Of a DNA stretch of 64,000 bases, positions 10,111-19,761 are shown one piece after another (within the stretch, counting starts at the first letter, position 1; each line of letters opens with the position of its first letter). Origin of the DNA: Pannonibacter phragmitetus DSM 14782 (lineage in GTDB: Bacteria; Pseudomonadota; Alphaproteobacteria; Rhizobiales; Stappiaceae). The stretch covers positions 62,001-126,000 of the forward strand of contig NZ_KB908215.1 of assembly GCF_000382365.1 (NCBI RefSeq), in the 5' to 3' direction. The notes beneath the pieces are model-generated. The model did not search any database, was not told the origin of the DNA, and saw only the letters and a program-made list of their open reading frames with translations. A program made the position numbers and the translations under genes.

Positions 10111-10782
10111 TCAGGCCCGTAAAGAGCTGGTCTCATCCACGTGAGCGCGGATCGAACCAAAGACGCTGCGGAACATGTCCCGCGTCAGCCGTCCCGTGTT
10201 CGTGTTGTAGCGCGAGCAGTGGTAGCTGTCGAAAAGCTTCACCGGCCGGCCGGACAGCTGAATGTCATGCCCTGCCCCATGCACGAAGGGTGATCTTGCA
10301 CGCGGCAGCGACAGGGCGGTCAGGAATGTGTCATGGGCAATGCGCCCCAGCGCCAGCACCGCACGGACCGAGGGCATGGCGTCAAGCGTTGCAATCAGAA
10401 ACGGCCGGCAGGTCTTGATCTCCGGCCCTGTCGGCTTGTTCTCCGGCGGGACGCAGCGCACCGCATTGGTGATCAGGGCATCCACCAGCTCAAGGCTGTC
10501 ATCCGGGCGCGCCTCATAGACGCCCCTGGCAAAGCCGAAGTCGATCATCGTCTCGTAGAGAAGATCGCCGGCATAATCCCCGGTAAACGGCCGCCCTGTC
10601 CTGTTGGCACCACGCAAGCCCGGCGCAAGACCAACGATCAGCAGGGACGGCGCCTTGTCACCAAAGGACGGCACGGGCGCGTTGAACCAGTCCGGCGACA
10701 GGCGCCGGTGCTCTTCGCGGAAGGCAACGAGACGCGGGCACAGCGGACAATCGCGTGCCGGGTCCAGAGCAACATCAGCCAT
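10111..10782 (-). CDS. Uracil-DNA glycosylase, family 5 (UdgB-like)
   Basis: A DNA-repair glycosylase of 223 residues that removes uracil and other deaminated bases. Motif A is GLAPGLRGANRTGRPFTGD and motif B is HCSRYNTNTGRLT, both in the UdgB style with no catalytic Asp/Asn in the usual motif A position. Cysteines at CPLCPRL, CV and CRPFL are placed to bind the 4Fe-4S cluster of family 4/5 enzymes. It lies 14 bases downstream of the NYN-domain gene on the same strand, so the two are probably cotranscribed. Confidence 0.88.
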   Translation of the reverse strand: MADVALDPARDCPLCPRLVAFREEHRRLSPDWFNAPVPSFGDKAPSLLIVGLAPGLRGANRTGRPFTGDYAGDLLYETMIDFGFARGVYEARPDDSLELVDALITNAVRCVPPENKPTGPEIKTCRPFLIATLDAMPSVRAVLALGRIAHDTFLTALSLPRARSPFVHGAGHDIQLSGRPVKLFDSYHCSRYNTNTGRLTRDMFRSVFGSIRAHVDETSSLRA

Positions 10783-10796
10783 ATGTGGTTCAGGCC

Positions 10797-11384
10797 TCAG
10801 TAGTCGTCATCTTCGTCGGCGTCACGGTCGCGGTCGGAGACACGCGAGGGACGCTCGGCCGGATCACGGCCAACGCGGTTGGCAAGGCTCGCCAGCTCGA
10901 TGAAGTGGTCAGCCTGGCGGCGCAGATCATCGGCAATCATCGGCGGCTGGGTCTGAAGCGTGGAGACGACGCTGACCTTGCGGCCCTTGCGCTGCAGAGC
11001 TTCAACCAGCGAGCGGAAATCACCATCCCCCGAGAACAGGACAATGTGATCAACGCTGTCGACGAGTTGCATGGCATCAACCGCCAGCTCGATATCCATG
11101 TTGCCCTTGACCTTGCGGCGGCCGCTGGAATCAACAAATTCCTTCACCGGCTTCGTCACAACCTTGTAACCGTTGTAATCAAGCCAATCAATCAGAGGGC
11201 GAATTGAGGAATACTCCTGATCCTCAATGATCGCGGTATAATAATATGCGCGCAGCAAATAGCCTTTGCTCTGAAACTCCTTCAACAGCATCTTATAATC
11301 GATATCGAAACCGATCGCCTTTGCCGTCGAATACAGGTTCGCACCATCAATAAACAAAGCAATTTTTTCTCTTGAATCAAACAT
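10797..11384 (-). CDS. NYN-domain (LabA/DUF88-like) putative ribonuclease
   Basis: A protein of about 195 residues with a PIN-like NYN fold: acidic residues at ALFIDGANLY, GNMDIELAVDAMQL and LFSGDGDFRSLVEAL form the expected metal site. The C-terminal tail (from about residue 168) is charged and acidic (RVSDRDRDADEDDDY). Family members are thought to cleave RNA, but no substrate is known here. The Met at 11384 was chosen for its AAGGA site; upstream in-frame codons lack one. It is divergent from rpoZ and followed by udg. Confidence 0.85.
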   Translation of the reverse strand: MFDSREKIALFIDGANLYSTAKAIGFDIDYKMLLKEFQSKGYLLRAYYYTAIIEDQEYSSIRPLIDWLDYNGYKVVTKPVKEFVDSSGRRKVKGNMDIELAVDAMQLVDSVDHIVLFSGDGDFRSLVEALQRKGRKVSVVSTLQTQPPMIADDLRRQADHFIELASLANRVGRDPAERPSRVSDRDRDADEDDDY

Positions 11385-11749
11385 AAAGTAATTCCTTTCC
11401 AGCACCAGCGGGCTCTGGTGCAGCATTCAACCTATCACAGCGCAATTGATTGACTTGTATAAACAATCACTCGCTCGCTTGCGTTGCCTCCAAGTCAGCA
11501 AAAGCTAAACTTTTAACTGAACGCCATTATTTGGACGTCTTTTCATGGGCGCAACAGTTGGGGTACTACATTGGCGCAGCCTTCCGCAATCATAAATATG
11601 GCCACCATTTGGACGTGTGAAAGGTTCTCAAGCCATTTTTTCGCCGCTCTGGCACCTCAAGATCGATCACGAAACAGCGAGGGTTGCGCTAAGGTGCAGT
11701 TGCTAATATACGCTCATCACTTGAATTCCAGAACATATGGAGAAGTCCT
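11385..11749. other. 365-base divergent spacer between NYN gene and rpoZ
   Basis: No gene is apparent. The spacer is AT-richer than its surroundings. It holds an inverted repeat GCACCAG-N6-CTGGTGC at 11402-11421, close behind the NYN gene start, a 10-base direct repeat ATTTGGACGT at 11529-11538 and 11607-11616, and a likely rpoZ promoter near 11684-11712. The function of the repeats is unknown. Confidence 0.5.
11684..11712 (+). promoter_or_regulatory. Probable sigma-70 type promoter of rpoZ
   Basis: TTGCGC (11684-11689), a 17-base spacer and TATACG (11707-11712) fit a housekeeping promoter. Transcription would start about 30 bases before the rpoZ ATG. A GGAGAAG ribosome site follows at about 11738. 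Confidence 0.5.
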
Positions 11750-12148
11750 ATGGCGCGCGTGACCGTCGAGGATTGCATCGACAAGGTTGATAACCGGTTC
11801 GAGCTGGTGCTGCTGGCAGCACATCGCGCCCGGATGATCTCAAGCGGTTCGCCGCTGACCATCGATCGCGACAACGACAAGAACCCGGTCGTCGCACTGC
11901 GCGAAATCGCAGATGAGACGGTGAGCCCGGAAGATCTTAAGGAAGACCTCATTCATTCTCTGCAGAAATATGTGGAAGTGGATGAGCCGGAGGCGGAAGC
12001 CGTACCGCTCGTTCCGTCCAGCAATTCTGGCGGCACCCAGGTCAATGCGGTAGACGATTCGAACGTTGAGTTCGACCGCATGTCGGAAGAAGATCTGCTG
12101 CGCGGTCTGGAAGGCCTTGTGCCGCCGGAGCGTTCGGACGACATCTGA
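11750..12148 (+). CDS. rpoZ: RNA polymerase omega subunit
   Basis: The 132-residue protein matches alphaproteobacterial omega: [28 protein letters not shown] with the conserved contacts to beta-prime, then [15 protein letters not shown]. The acidic, less conserved tail is normal for the group. It assists assembly of RNA polymerase and forms part of a ppGpp site. It is followed after 77 bases by rel, the ppGpp synthetase, the usual alphaproteobacterial order. Confidence 0.96.
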   Translation: MARVTVEDCIDKVDNRFELVLLAAHRARMISSGSPLTIDRDNDKNPVVALREIADETVSPEDLKEDLIHSLQKYVEVDEPEAEAVPLVPSSNSGGTQVNAVDDSNVEFDRMSEEDLLRGLEGLVPPERSDDI

Positions 12149-12225
12149 TTTCCGGCATGAGGCGGGTCATCTGAGTTGGCAAGCCCTGGTGCTGCAATCT
12201 GTGTCCAAGGGTGTCTGCTGCGGCC

Positions 12226-14436
12226 ATGATGCGCCAATACGAGCTTGTCGAACGGGTTACCCGCTATAATCCGAATGCCGATGAAGGCCTTTTGAACAAG
12301 GCCTATGTCTATGCCATGAAGAAGCACGGGTCCCAGACCCGCGCTTCCGGAGATCCCTATTTCTCCCACCCGCTCGAAGTGGCCGCCATCCTGACCGATC
12401 TCAGGCTGGATGACGCCACAGTTGCGGTCGCGCTGCTGCATGACACCATTGAGGACACGGATGCCACCCGCGCGGAGATCGACACGGTCTTCGGCGAGGA
12501 AATCGGCAAGCTTGTCGAAGGCCTGACCAAGATCAAGCGCCTCGACCTCGTCTCCCAGAAGACCAAGCAGGCGGAGAATTTCCGCAAGCTTCTGCTCGCC
12601 ATCGCCGATGATGTGCGCGTGCTGCTGGTGAAGCTGGCGGACCGGCTGCACAACATGCGCACGCTCCAGCACATGCCGGAGCACAAGCGCGGCCGCATCG
12701 CCGAAGAGACGATGGAGATCTATGCCCCGCTCGCCGGGCGCATGGGCATGCAGGACATGCGCGAGGAGCTGGAGGACCTGTCCTTCCAGGTGCTCAATCC
12801 GGAAGCCTATGCCACGATTGCCGAGCGGCTCACGGGCCTGCGCGAGCGCAATGGCGGGCTGATCGGCGAGATCGAAAGCCTGCTGACCGCCCAGATCGCC
12901 GAGCGCGGCATCGCTGCCCGGGTCAAGGGCCGTGAAAAGCGCCCCTACTCCATCTTCCGCAAGATGCAGCAGAAGTCTCTGGGCTTCGAGCAGCTTTCCG
13001 ACATTTACGGCTTCCGCGTCATCGTCGGCACCACCGAGGCCTGCTACCGGGTGCTGGGCATCATCCACACCACCTGGCCGACCGTGCCGGGGCGGTTCAA
13101 GGACTACATCTCGACGCCGAAGCAGAACGACTACCGCTCGATCCACACCACGATCGTCGGCCCCAGCCGCCAGCGCGTGGAACTGCAGATCCGTACCGAG
13201 GCGATGGACCGGGTGGCCGAGTACGGCATTGCCGCCCACGCCCTCTACAAGGACGGGCAGACGGGCGGGCGCAACATTGCCCGGCATACGGACGAAAGCC
13301 GCGCTTATGACTGGCTGCGGCGGACCATCGACCTTCTGTCGCAGGGCGACACGCCGGAGGAATTCCTCGAGAACACCAAGCTGGAACTGTTCCACGACCA
13401 GGTGTTCTGCTTCACGCCCAAGGGCCGCCTGATCGCCCTGCCACGCGGGGCAACGCCGATCGACTTTGCCTATGCGGTGCATACGGGCATCGGCAACACC
13501 TGCGTCGGCTGCAAGATCAACGGCAAGATCATGCCGCTGGTGACCGAGCTGCGGAACGGCGACGAGGTGGAAGTCATCCGCTCGCAGGCGCAGACGCCGC
13601 CGCCCGCCTGGGAATCGATTGCCGTGACCGGCAAGGCCAAGGCCGCGATCCGCCGGGCCACGCGCGAATCCATCCGCAAGCAGTACGGCGCCCTTGGCGA
13701 GCACGTGCTGCAGCGCGCCTTCAACCGTGCGGACAAGCCTTATTCGGAAGGTCTTCTGGACGGCGTTCTCGGCCTGCTCAATCAGGAGACCGTTGCCGAT
13801 CTGCTGGCCAGCGTCGGGCGCGGCGAGTTGAGTGCGCAGCAGGTGGTCAAGGCAGTCCATCCGGACTATCAGGACGAGCGCACCGCTCATCTCAAGCCGG
13901 AGCCCGGTGAAGGCTGGTTCGATCTTGAGAAGGGCCAAGGCCTCAAGTTCCGAATTCCCGATGCCGTGCAGGGCTCCGATGGCCTGGCGCTGCCGATCCG
14001 CGGCCTGACCGGTGACATTCCGGTGAGCTTTGCCCCCAATGGCGGCGCCGTGCCCGGTGACCGGATCGTCGGCATCCTGACGCCTTCGGAGGGGCTGACG
14101 ATCTATCCGATCCAGTCGCCGGCACTGAAGGAATTCGACGACCAGAGCGACCGCTGGATCGACGTGCGCTGGGACATCGATGTGGACAATCCGGAGCGTT
14201 TCCCGGCGCGCATCAACGTGTCAGCGCTGAACGAGCCCGGCTCCCTCGCCGCCATCGCCCAGGTGATCGGCGACAACGGCGGCAACATCGACAATCTGAA
14301 GATGGTCCGCAAGGTGGCCGACTTCCATCAGATGATCATCGATCTCGAGGTATGGGATCTGAAACATCTGAACCGTATCATCAACCAGCTGCGGGCCAAG
14401 CCGAACGTGTCGAGCGTGACACGTGTCAACGGCTGA
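12226..14436 (+). CDS. rel: Bifunctional (p)ppGpp synthetase/hydrolase
   Basis: This is the stringent-response enzyme. Domains in order: HD hydrolase (VAVALLHDTIEDT near residue 70), synthetase (YGFRVIVGTTEACYRVLG and KDYISTPKQNDYRSIHTT near residues 265-310), TGS (FCFTPKGRLIALPRGATPIDFAY near residue 395) and a C-terminal ACT (LNEPGSLAAIAQVIGDNGG). The RFKD signature in the synthetase domain and the intact HD motif indicate both activities. The start MMRQYELVERV at 12226 matches rhizobial homologues; a GTG at 12211 is possible and neither has an ideal ribosome site. The length of about 736 residues is typical. Confidence 0.95.
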   Translation: MMRQYELVERVTRYNPNADEGLLNKAYVYAMKKHGSQTRASGDPYFSHPLEVAAILTDLRLDDATVAVALLHDTIEDTDATRAEIDTVFGEEIGKLVEGLTKIKRLDLVSQKTKQAENFRKLLLAIADDVRVLLVKLADRLHNMRTLQHMPEHKRGRIAEETMEIYAPLAGRMGMQDMREELEDLSFQVLNPEAYATIAERLTGLRERNGGLIGEIESLLTAQIAERGIAARVKGREKRPYSIFRKMQQKSLGFEQLSDIYGFRVIVGTTEACYRVLGIIHTTWPTVPGRFKDYISTPKQNDYRSIHTTIVGPSRQRVELQIRTEAMDRVAEYGIAAHALYKDGQTGGRNIARHTDESRAYDWLRRTIDLLSQGDTPEEFLENTKLELFHDQVFCFTPKGRLIALPRGATPIDFAYAVHTGIGNTCVGCKINGKIMPLVTELRNGDEVEVIRSQAQTPPPAWESIAVTGKAKAAIRRATRESIRKQYGALGEHVLQRAFNRADKPYSEGLLDGVLGLLNQETVADLLASVGRGELSAQQVVKAVHPDYQDERTAHLKPEPGEGWFDLEKGQGLKFRIPDAVQGSDGLALPIRGLTGDIPVSFAPNGGAVPGDRIVGILTPSEGLTIYPIQSPALKEFDDQSDRWIDVRWDIDVDNPERFPARINVSALNEPGSLAAIAQVIGDNGGNIDNLKMVRKVADFHQMIIDLEVWDLKHLNRIINQLRAKPNVSSVTRVNG

Positions 14437-14463
14437 CCCGGCACAAGACGGAGACTTTGGACG

Positions 14464-15045
14464 ATGACGCAGGACGAAGTCCTGGCCGTTTTCCGCGAGG
14501 CGGGGGCCATTCTGGAAGGGCATTTCATTCTTTCCTCCGGGCTGCGCAGCCCGGTCTTCCTGCAGAAGGCCCGCGTCTTCATGTATCCGGAGAAGACCGA
14601 GCGCCTGTGCAAGGCGCTGGCGCAGAAGATTGAAGCGGCCGGCCTTGGCAAGATCGATGCCGTTGTCTCCCCTGCCCTTGGCGGCCTGATCCCCGGTTAT
14701 GAAACGGCCCGCCACCTCGGCGTTCCGGCCATGTGGGTGGAGCGTGAGGGCGGAGAGTTCCGCCTGCGCCGCTTCGAGATGGAAAAGGGCGCGCGCGTCG
14801 TCATCGTTGAAGACATCGTCACCACGGGCCTGTCCAGCCGCGAGACGGTTGACGCATTGAAGGCAATCGGCGCCGAAGTTCTGGCCGTGGCCTGCCTGAT
14901 TGACCGCTCTGCCGGAGAGGCGGACACAACCGTGCCACTTGTATCGCTGACACAGTACAAGGTGCCGGCCTATGAGCCCGACAATCTGCCGCCGGAGCTG
15001 GCCGCGCTTCCAGCCGTGAAGCCGGGAAGCCGCAACCTCGCCTGA
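14464..15045 (+). CDS. pyrE: Orotate phosphoribosyltransferase
   Basis: It makes orotidine 5'-monophosphate from orotate and PRPP in pyrimidine synthesis. The 193-residue protein has the substrate loop [16 protein letters not shown], the [12 protein letters not shown] block and the PRPP-binding signature [15 protein letters not shown]. It lies 27 bases after rel, and DUF2062 and acpS genes follow, a standard alphaproteobacterial run. Confidence 0.95.
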   Translation: MTQDEVLAVFREAGAILEGHFILSSGLRSPVFLQKARVFMYPEKTERLCKALAQKIEAAGLGKIDAVVSPALGGLIPGYETARHLGVPAMWVEREGGEFRLRRFEMEKGARVVIVEDIVTTGLSSRETVDALKAIGAEVLAVACLIDRSAGEADTTVPLVSLTQYKVPAYEPDNLPPELAALPAVKPGSRNLA

Positions 15046-15077
15046 GCGGGCAAAACGGGAAAGGGAGACAGGACCGC

Positions 15078-15650
15078 ATGCTGTTTCAGCGCAGAACACC
15101 GCCAACCCGGCTTCAAAAGATGCGCGTGGCCGTCTGGCCGCGGGAAAGCTGGTCCCGGTCGTTCCGCTATTACGGCAAGCGTGTCCTGCGCCTGACCGCC
15201 AGTCCCGATGCCGTCGCCAGAGGATTTGCGGCAGGCGCCTTTGCGTCCTTCACGCCCTTGATGGGTTTTCATTTCCTGCTGGCGGCCGCGTGTGCCTTCG
15301 CGATCCGGGGCAACATGATTGCTTCGGCTCTTGGCACCGCTGTCGGCAATCCGCTGACCTTTCCCTTCATCTGGGCCGCGACCTACAAGCTGGGTCACCT
15401 GATCCTCGGGTCGAACCAGCATGAGATTGCGCGCCGCGAAGGCGCGACCGAGCATGGTTTCAACCTTCTGGAACAGTCGTTCGACACGCTCTGGCCGGTG
15501 ATCAAGCCCATGCTGATCGGCGGAATTCCCCTTGGCCTGATCTGCGGTGCACTGTGCTATGTCATCGTCTTCCAGAGCGTGCGCACCTATCAGGAAGCCA
15601 AGCGCCTGCGCCTTGAAAAGCGGCGGGACGCAAGCCGCAAGGCCGAATAG
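15078..15650 (+). CDS. DUF2062-domain membrane protein
   Basis: A 190-residue protein with a basic N-terminus and the DUF2062 core: GFAAGAFASFTPLMGFHFLLAAACAFAIRGN (two hydrophobic segments) then GNPLTFPFIWAATYKLGHLILG, and a third membrane segment (MLIGGIPLGLICGALCYVIVF) before a charged tail. No biochemical function is established. Its conserved place beside pyrE and acpS suggests a housekeeping role. Confidence 0.85.
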   Translation: MLFQRRTPPTRLQKMRVAVWPRESWSRSFRYYGKRVLRLTASPDAVARGFAAGAFASFTPLMGFHFLLAAACAFAIRGNMIASALGTAVGNPLTFPFIWAATYKLGHLILGSNQHEIARREGATEHGFNLLEQSFDTLWPVIKPMLIGGIPLGLICGALCYVIVFQSVRTYQEAKRLRLEKRRDASRKAE

Positions 15651-15719
15651 CTTGAAGATGCCTATCCGGCATCTTAACTCCATGTCTTGCGCGTTCTGAC
15701 CGGCCAGGGAAAGGCAGCC

Positions 15720-16160
15720 ATGATTCTTGGCATCGGCAGCGATCTGATCGACATCCGCCGCATCGAGCAGACACTGGAACGGTTTGGCGAGCGCTTCACC
15801 AACCGTGTCTTCACCGAGCGGGAGCGCCAGCGCTCCGACCGGCGTACCGAGCGGGCGGCTTCCTATGCCAAACGCTTTGCCGCGAAAGAAGCCTGTTCCA
15901 AGGCTCTTGGCACCGGCATCCGCATGGGCGTTGCATGGCGGGAGATGGGGGTGGTGAACCTTCCGAGCGGCCGCCCGACGCTGGAACTCACCGGCAGCGC
16001 CGCCGGACGGCTTGCCCGGCTGACGCCGGAAGGCTTCAAGGCCCGCATCGACCTGACCATAACCGATGATTACCCGCTGGCGCAGGCCTTCGTGGTGATT
16101 TCCGCCTGGCCGCAGGACTGGCCGGAGCCCCCCGCCCCGCCAGTGCGCGAGGAGGCCTGA
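15720..16160 (+). CDS. acpS: Holo-[acyl-carrier-protein] synthase
   Basis: It transfers 4'-phosphopantetheine from CoA to acyl-carrier protein. The protein of 146 residues has the family signatures [14 protein letters not shown] (Asp for Mg2+) and [19 protein letters not shown], with the C-terminal [18 protein letters not shown]. The ATG at 15720 is preceded by AGGGAAAGG and begins the protein as MILGIGSD, as in homologues. Confidence 0.95.
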   Translation: MILGIGSDLIDIRRIEQTLERFGERFTNRVFTERERQRSDRRTERAASYAKRFAAKEACSKALGTGIRMGVAWREMGVVNLPSGRPTLELTGSAAGRLARLTPEGFKARIDLTITDDYPLAQAFVVISAWPQDWPEPPAPPVREEA

Positions 16161-16309
16161 GGCTTTCTCAAACCGCCATAAAGCCATGTTTGCAAGCCTG
16201 ACCGCAAACCTTGCGCCAAGCCTTGCGTTGCCAGCCCCGGCATGAACGGCTAAAAGTCGCTGCAACAGACTGAGGCCAATGGTGCCTCATGGCACGAATG
16301 AAGGACGAC

Positions 16310-17071
16310 ATGAGCGTGACGGACAAGAAAAAAGCCAAGGAAGGCAGCCTTGGTGAAACGGTCAAGGTGATCGTTCAGGCCCTGCTGATCGCGCTGGTCG
16401 TGCGCACCTTCCTGTTCCAGCCGTTCAACATCCCCTCCGGGTCGATGATGAACACGCTGCTGATCGGCGACTATCTGTTTGTGTCGAAATACAGCTACGG
16501 CTATTCGCGCTACTCCTTCCCCTTTGGCATGCCGCCCTTCGAGGGGCGTGTGCTGAGTTCGGATCCGGAGCGTGGGGATGTGGCCGTATTCAAGACGCCG
16601 CATGACAATTCGACCGACTACATCAAGCGTGTCATCGGCCTGCCCGGCGACGAAATCCAGATGATCGATGGCGTGCTGCATATCAATGGCGAAGCCGTGC
16701 CGCGCGAGCGCATCGAGGACTTCATCGACAAAGACAGCTTCGGCAACGAGCGCCGCGTCGCCCGCTACCGTGAAACCCTGCCCAATGGCGTCAGCTACGA
16801 CACGCTGGACCTGACCCCGCGCGGCCAGTCCGACAACACACGCGTCTTCAAGGTGCCGCCCGGCCACTACTTCATGATGGGCGATAACCGCGACAACTCC
16901 ACCGACAGCCGCGTGCCGGTGGAACTGGGCGGCGTCGGCTATGTGCCGGTTGACAATTTCGTCGGCCGCGCCGAAGTGATCTTCTTCTCCGTGGACGGCG
17001 GGCATCCGGCCTGGATGTTCTGGTACTGGCCCTGGTCCGTGCGCTGGGACCGCCTGTTCCAGTCGATCTGA
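16310..17071 (+). CDS. lepB: Signal peptidase I
   Basis: An inner-membrane protease that removes Sec and Tat signal peptides. One N-terminal membrane segment (VIVQALLIALVVRTFLF) is followed by the catalytic Ser in NIPSGSMMNTL, the catalytic Lys in TDYIKRVIGLPGDEI and the box MMGDNRDNSTDSR. The ATG at 16310 has AAGGA just upstream; an in-frame ATG at 16289 would add seven residues. The length of about 253 residues is typical. It is followed after 13 bases by rnc, a widely conserved pair. Confidence 0.94.
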   Translation: MSVTDKKKAKEGSLGETVKVIVQALLIALVVRTFLFQPFNIPSGSMMNTLLIGDYLFVSKYSYGYSRYSFPFGMPPFEGRVLSSDPERGDVAVFKTPHDNSTDYIKRVIGLPGDEIQMIDGVLHINGEAVPRERIEDFIDKDSFGNERRVARYRETLPNGVSYDTLDLTPRGQSDNTRVFKVPPGHYFMMGDNRDNSTDSRVPVELGGVGYVPVDNFVGRAEVIFFSVDGGHPAWMFWYWPWSVRWDRLFQSI

Positions 17072-17084
17072 GGCAGGAGACGGT

Positions 17085-17792
17085 ATGACCATTTCCCGGA
17101 AGACTGACATGCTTTCCGCCGTCGAGGCGCGGATCGGCCACACCTTTGCCGACCGCAGTCTGCTGCAACAGGCGCTGACCCACGCCAGCGCCCTGTCCGG
17201 GGCCGACACGTCCGGTGGCAGCTACCAGCGGCTGGAGTTCCTCGGCGACCGGGTGCTCGGCCTTGCAGTCGCCAGCATGCTGCACAAGCACTATCCCCGT
17301 GCCGACGAAGGCGAAATGGCGCGGCGCCTGAACCACATGGTCAAGCGCGAGACCTGCGCCGAAATCGCCATCGAGCTGAAACTGGGCGATGACATGCGCA
17401 TCAGCCAGAGCGAGGCGCAGACCGGCGGACGCCAGAAGACGGCGCTGCTGGCCGATATCTGCGAGGCCGTGATTGCCGCCATCTATCTGGATGCGGGCTT
17501 CGAGACGGCGGAAGACTTCGTGCGCCGCCTGTGGGAGCCGCGCATGCTGACCTTCTCCGGCCCCTTGCGCGATGCCAAGACCACCCTGCAGGAGTGGGTG
17601 CAGGCCAAGAGCCTGCCGGCACCGCTCTACAAGGTGGTCGACCGCACCGGCCCGGACCATGCGCCGGAGTTCATCGTTGCCGTGCAGGTGGAAAAATTCC
17701 CCAGCGCCGAAGGGCGCGGCAACTCCAAGCGCGTGGCCGAACAGGCTGCCGCCGAGACCATGCTGCGGCGGGAAGGCGTCTGGAGCGACTGA
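17085..17792 (+). CDS. rnc: Ribonuclease III
   Basis: A double-strand-specific endoribonuclease processing rRNA precursors and some mRNAs. The 235-residue protein has the signature RLEFLGDRVLGLAVASML and metal-binding acidic residues in LLADICEAVIAAIYLDAG. The C-terminal double-stranded-RNA-binding domain starts near residue 160 (DAKTTLQEWVQAKSL) and ends with KRVAEQAAAETMLRREG. The lepB-rnc-era-recO order is a standard bacterial operon. Confidence 0.96.
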   Translation: MTISRKTDMLSAVEARIGHTFADRSLLQQALTHASALSGADTSGGSYQRLEFLGDRVLGLAVASMLHKHYPRADEGEMARRLNHMVKRETCAEIAIELKLGDDMRISQSEAQTGGRQKTALLADICEAVIAAIYLDAGFETAEDFVRRLWEPRMLTFSGPLRDAKTTLQEWVQAKSLPAPLYKVVDRTGPDHAPEFIVAVQVEKFPSAEGRGNSKRVAEQAAAETMLRREGVWSD

Positions 17793-17907
17793 CGCCCGAG
17801 GCCCATGCACGGGATGCTTCGCCTCGCCCAACAAACCAGCTATGATTGACCCGCCGGGGCCGGACTGCTGTCCGCCACGCCGGATGACACTTTGAAAGAC
17901 GACAGAT

Positions 17908-18861
17908 TTGACCGATCAGGACCTGCCCGGCACCGCCGGGACCGACATGGACGCCCTTCATACCGCAGACGGCACCCGCGCGGGCTTCGTTGCCCTCATC
18001 GGCGCGCCGAATGCCGGCAAGTCGACGCTGATCAACCAGCTGGTCGGCACCAAGGTCTCCATCGTCACCCACAAGGTCCAGACCACCCGCGCCATCGTGC
18101 GCGGCATTGCCATGCATGGTGCCTCGCAGATCATTTTCGTCGATACCCCCGGCATCTTCAAACCCAAGCGCCGGCTGGACCGGGCAATGGTCGACACCGC
18201 ATGGGGCGGCGCACGCGACGCGGATGTGACGGCCCTGCTGATCGATGCGCGCAAGGGCCTGACGGAAGAAGTGGAAGCCATCCTTGGCCGCCTTGCAAAC
18301 ATGCCCGGCAAGAAGGTGCTGATCCTCAACAAGACGGACGTGGCCAATCGGGAGAAACTTCTAAAGGTCGCGACCACCGCGAACGAAACCGTCACCTTCG
18401 AGCGCACCTTCATGGTCTCGGCCCTGACAGGTGATGGCGTTTCGGACATTCTCGCCTATTTCGCCGGGGAAGTGCGCCCCGGCCCCTGGCTTTATCCGGA
18501 AGATCAGGTTTCCGATGCCCCCATGCGCATGCTGGCGGCGGAAATCACCCGCGAGAAGCTGTTCGAGCGCCTGCACGAGGAAATCCCTTACGTCTCGACC
18601 GTCGAGACCGAGCTCTGGGAAGAGCGCAAGGATGGCTCCGTGCGCATCGAGCAGACGATCTATGTGGAGCGCGACAGCCAGAAGGCCATCGTGCTGGGCA
18701 AGAAGGGCCAGACCATCAAGATCATCTCGCAGGCCGCCCGCACCGAACTGACGGAAATCGTGGAACGGCCCGTACATCTGTTCCTCTTCGTCAAGGTGCG
18801 CGAGAACTGGGCCGATGATCCGGAGCGCTACCGCGAAATGGGGCTGGAATTCCCGCGCTGA
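17908..18861 (+). CDS. era: GTPase Era
   Basis: A GTPase that acts in 30S subunit and 16S rRNA maturation. The GTPase domain has G1 GAPNAGKST, G3 DTPGI and G4 NKTD, and the C-terminal KH domain includes RDSQKAIVLGKKGQTIKIISQAAR. The start is uncertain: TTG at 17908 gives an N-terminal extension typical of rhizobial Era, while ATG at 17947 has GGGA upstream and keeps all domains. It follows rnc by 115 bases and precedes recO by 42. Confidence 0.93.
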   Translation: MTDQDLPGTAGTDMDALHTADGTRAGFVALIGAPNAGKSTLINQLVGTKVSIVTHKVQTTRAIVRGIAMHGASQIIFVDTPGIFKPKRRLDRAMVDTAWGGARDADVTALLIDARKGLTEEVEAILGRLANMPGKKVLILNKTDVANREKLLKVATTANETVTFERTFMVSALTGDGVSDILAYFAGEVRPGPWLYPEDQVSDAPMRMLAAEITREKLFERLHEEIPYVSTVETELWEERKDGSVRIEQTIYVERDSQKAIVLGKKGQTIKIISQAARTELTEIVERPVHLFLFVKVRENWADDPERYREMGLEFPR

Positions 18862-18903
18862 TCCGGCGCGGGACACAGAACAGGGAAACCGGGTGGCACG
18901 CCG

Positions 18904-19668
18904 ATGGAATGGACAGATGACGGCGTTCTCCTTTCCTGCCGCCCGCAAGGGGAAAGCGCGGCTGTCGCCGAGGTGATGACCCGCCATCAGGGCCGGCATC
19001 TCGGCCTTGTCCGCTCGGCCCGCTCCCCCCGCATGACGCCGCTGCTGCAGCCCGGCAACACGCTGCGCCTCACGTGGCGCGCCCGCCTGCCTGGCCAGCT
19101 TGGTCTTTTTTCTGTTGAAGGCCTATCCTTGCGTGCCGGTTTCCTGATGCAGGAAGCTGCGGCACTCTACGGCGTGCAGCATCTTGCCGCCCTCACCCGC
19201 CTGCTGCCGGAGCGCGCTGCCCATGAGGGCATCTTTCAGGCGCTGACCGTAGTGCTGGATCACCTGCACGAGCCGCTGATCGCCGGTCCACTGATCGTGC
19301 GCTATGAACTGGCGATGCTGACGGAACTCGGCTTCGGCCTTGATCTCAGCCGCTGTGCGGCCACGGGACAGGCATGGGATCTGGCCTATGTTTCCCCGAA
19401 AAGCGCGCGCGCCGTCAGCCGCGATGCTGGCGCCCCCTACCGGAACAAGCTGCTGCCCCTGCCTGCATTTCTGGTGGACGGTGAGCGCCAGCCCGGCACG
19501 GAAATCAACTTCACCGACCTCTCCGGCGGCTTCACGCTGACGGCCTTCTTCCTCGACCGGCACGTCACCGGTCCCGCCGGTCTTGACCTCTCCACCACGC
19601 GCACCGGCATGACAGCGGCCTTCGCCAAGGCATATGAGCAGGCGGGCCTGATGGGGTTTGGCGGATAA
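18904..19668 (+). CDS. recO: DNA repair protein RecO
   Basis: It helps RecR load RecA onto single-stranded DNA. The N-terminal OB fold is MEWTDDGVLLSCRPQGESAAV followed by VMTRHQGRHLGLVRSA. A helical middle region contains YELAMLTELGFGLDLSRCAATG, the conserved RecO block. The length of 254 residues fits the family. It is the last gene of the lepB-rnc-era-recO run. Confidence 0.92.
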   Translation: MEWTDDGVLLSCRPQGESAAVAEVMTRHQGRHLGLVRSARSPRMTPLLQPGNTLRLTWRARLPGQLGLFSVEGLSLRAGFLMQEAAALYGVQHLAALTRLLPERAAHEGIFQALTVVLDHLHEPLIAGPLIVRYELAMLTELGFGLDLSRCAATGQAWDLAYVSPKSARAVSRDAGAPYRNKLLPLPAFLVDGERQPGTEINFTDLSGGFTLTAFFLDRHVTGPAGLDLSTTRTGMTAAFAKAYEQAGLMGFGG

Positions 19669-19761
19669 ACCGCTCAAGACCGGGGAAAAACCTGCAGAAT
19701 TCTGCCATTTCCACCCCCGCAGAATTGTGTGGATGGGCCAATCCGGGCTATGGCTCGCAGC

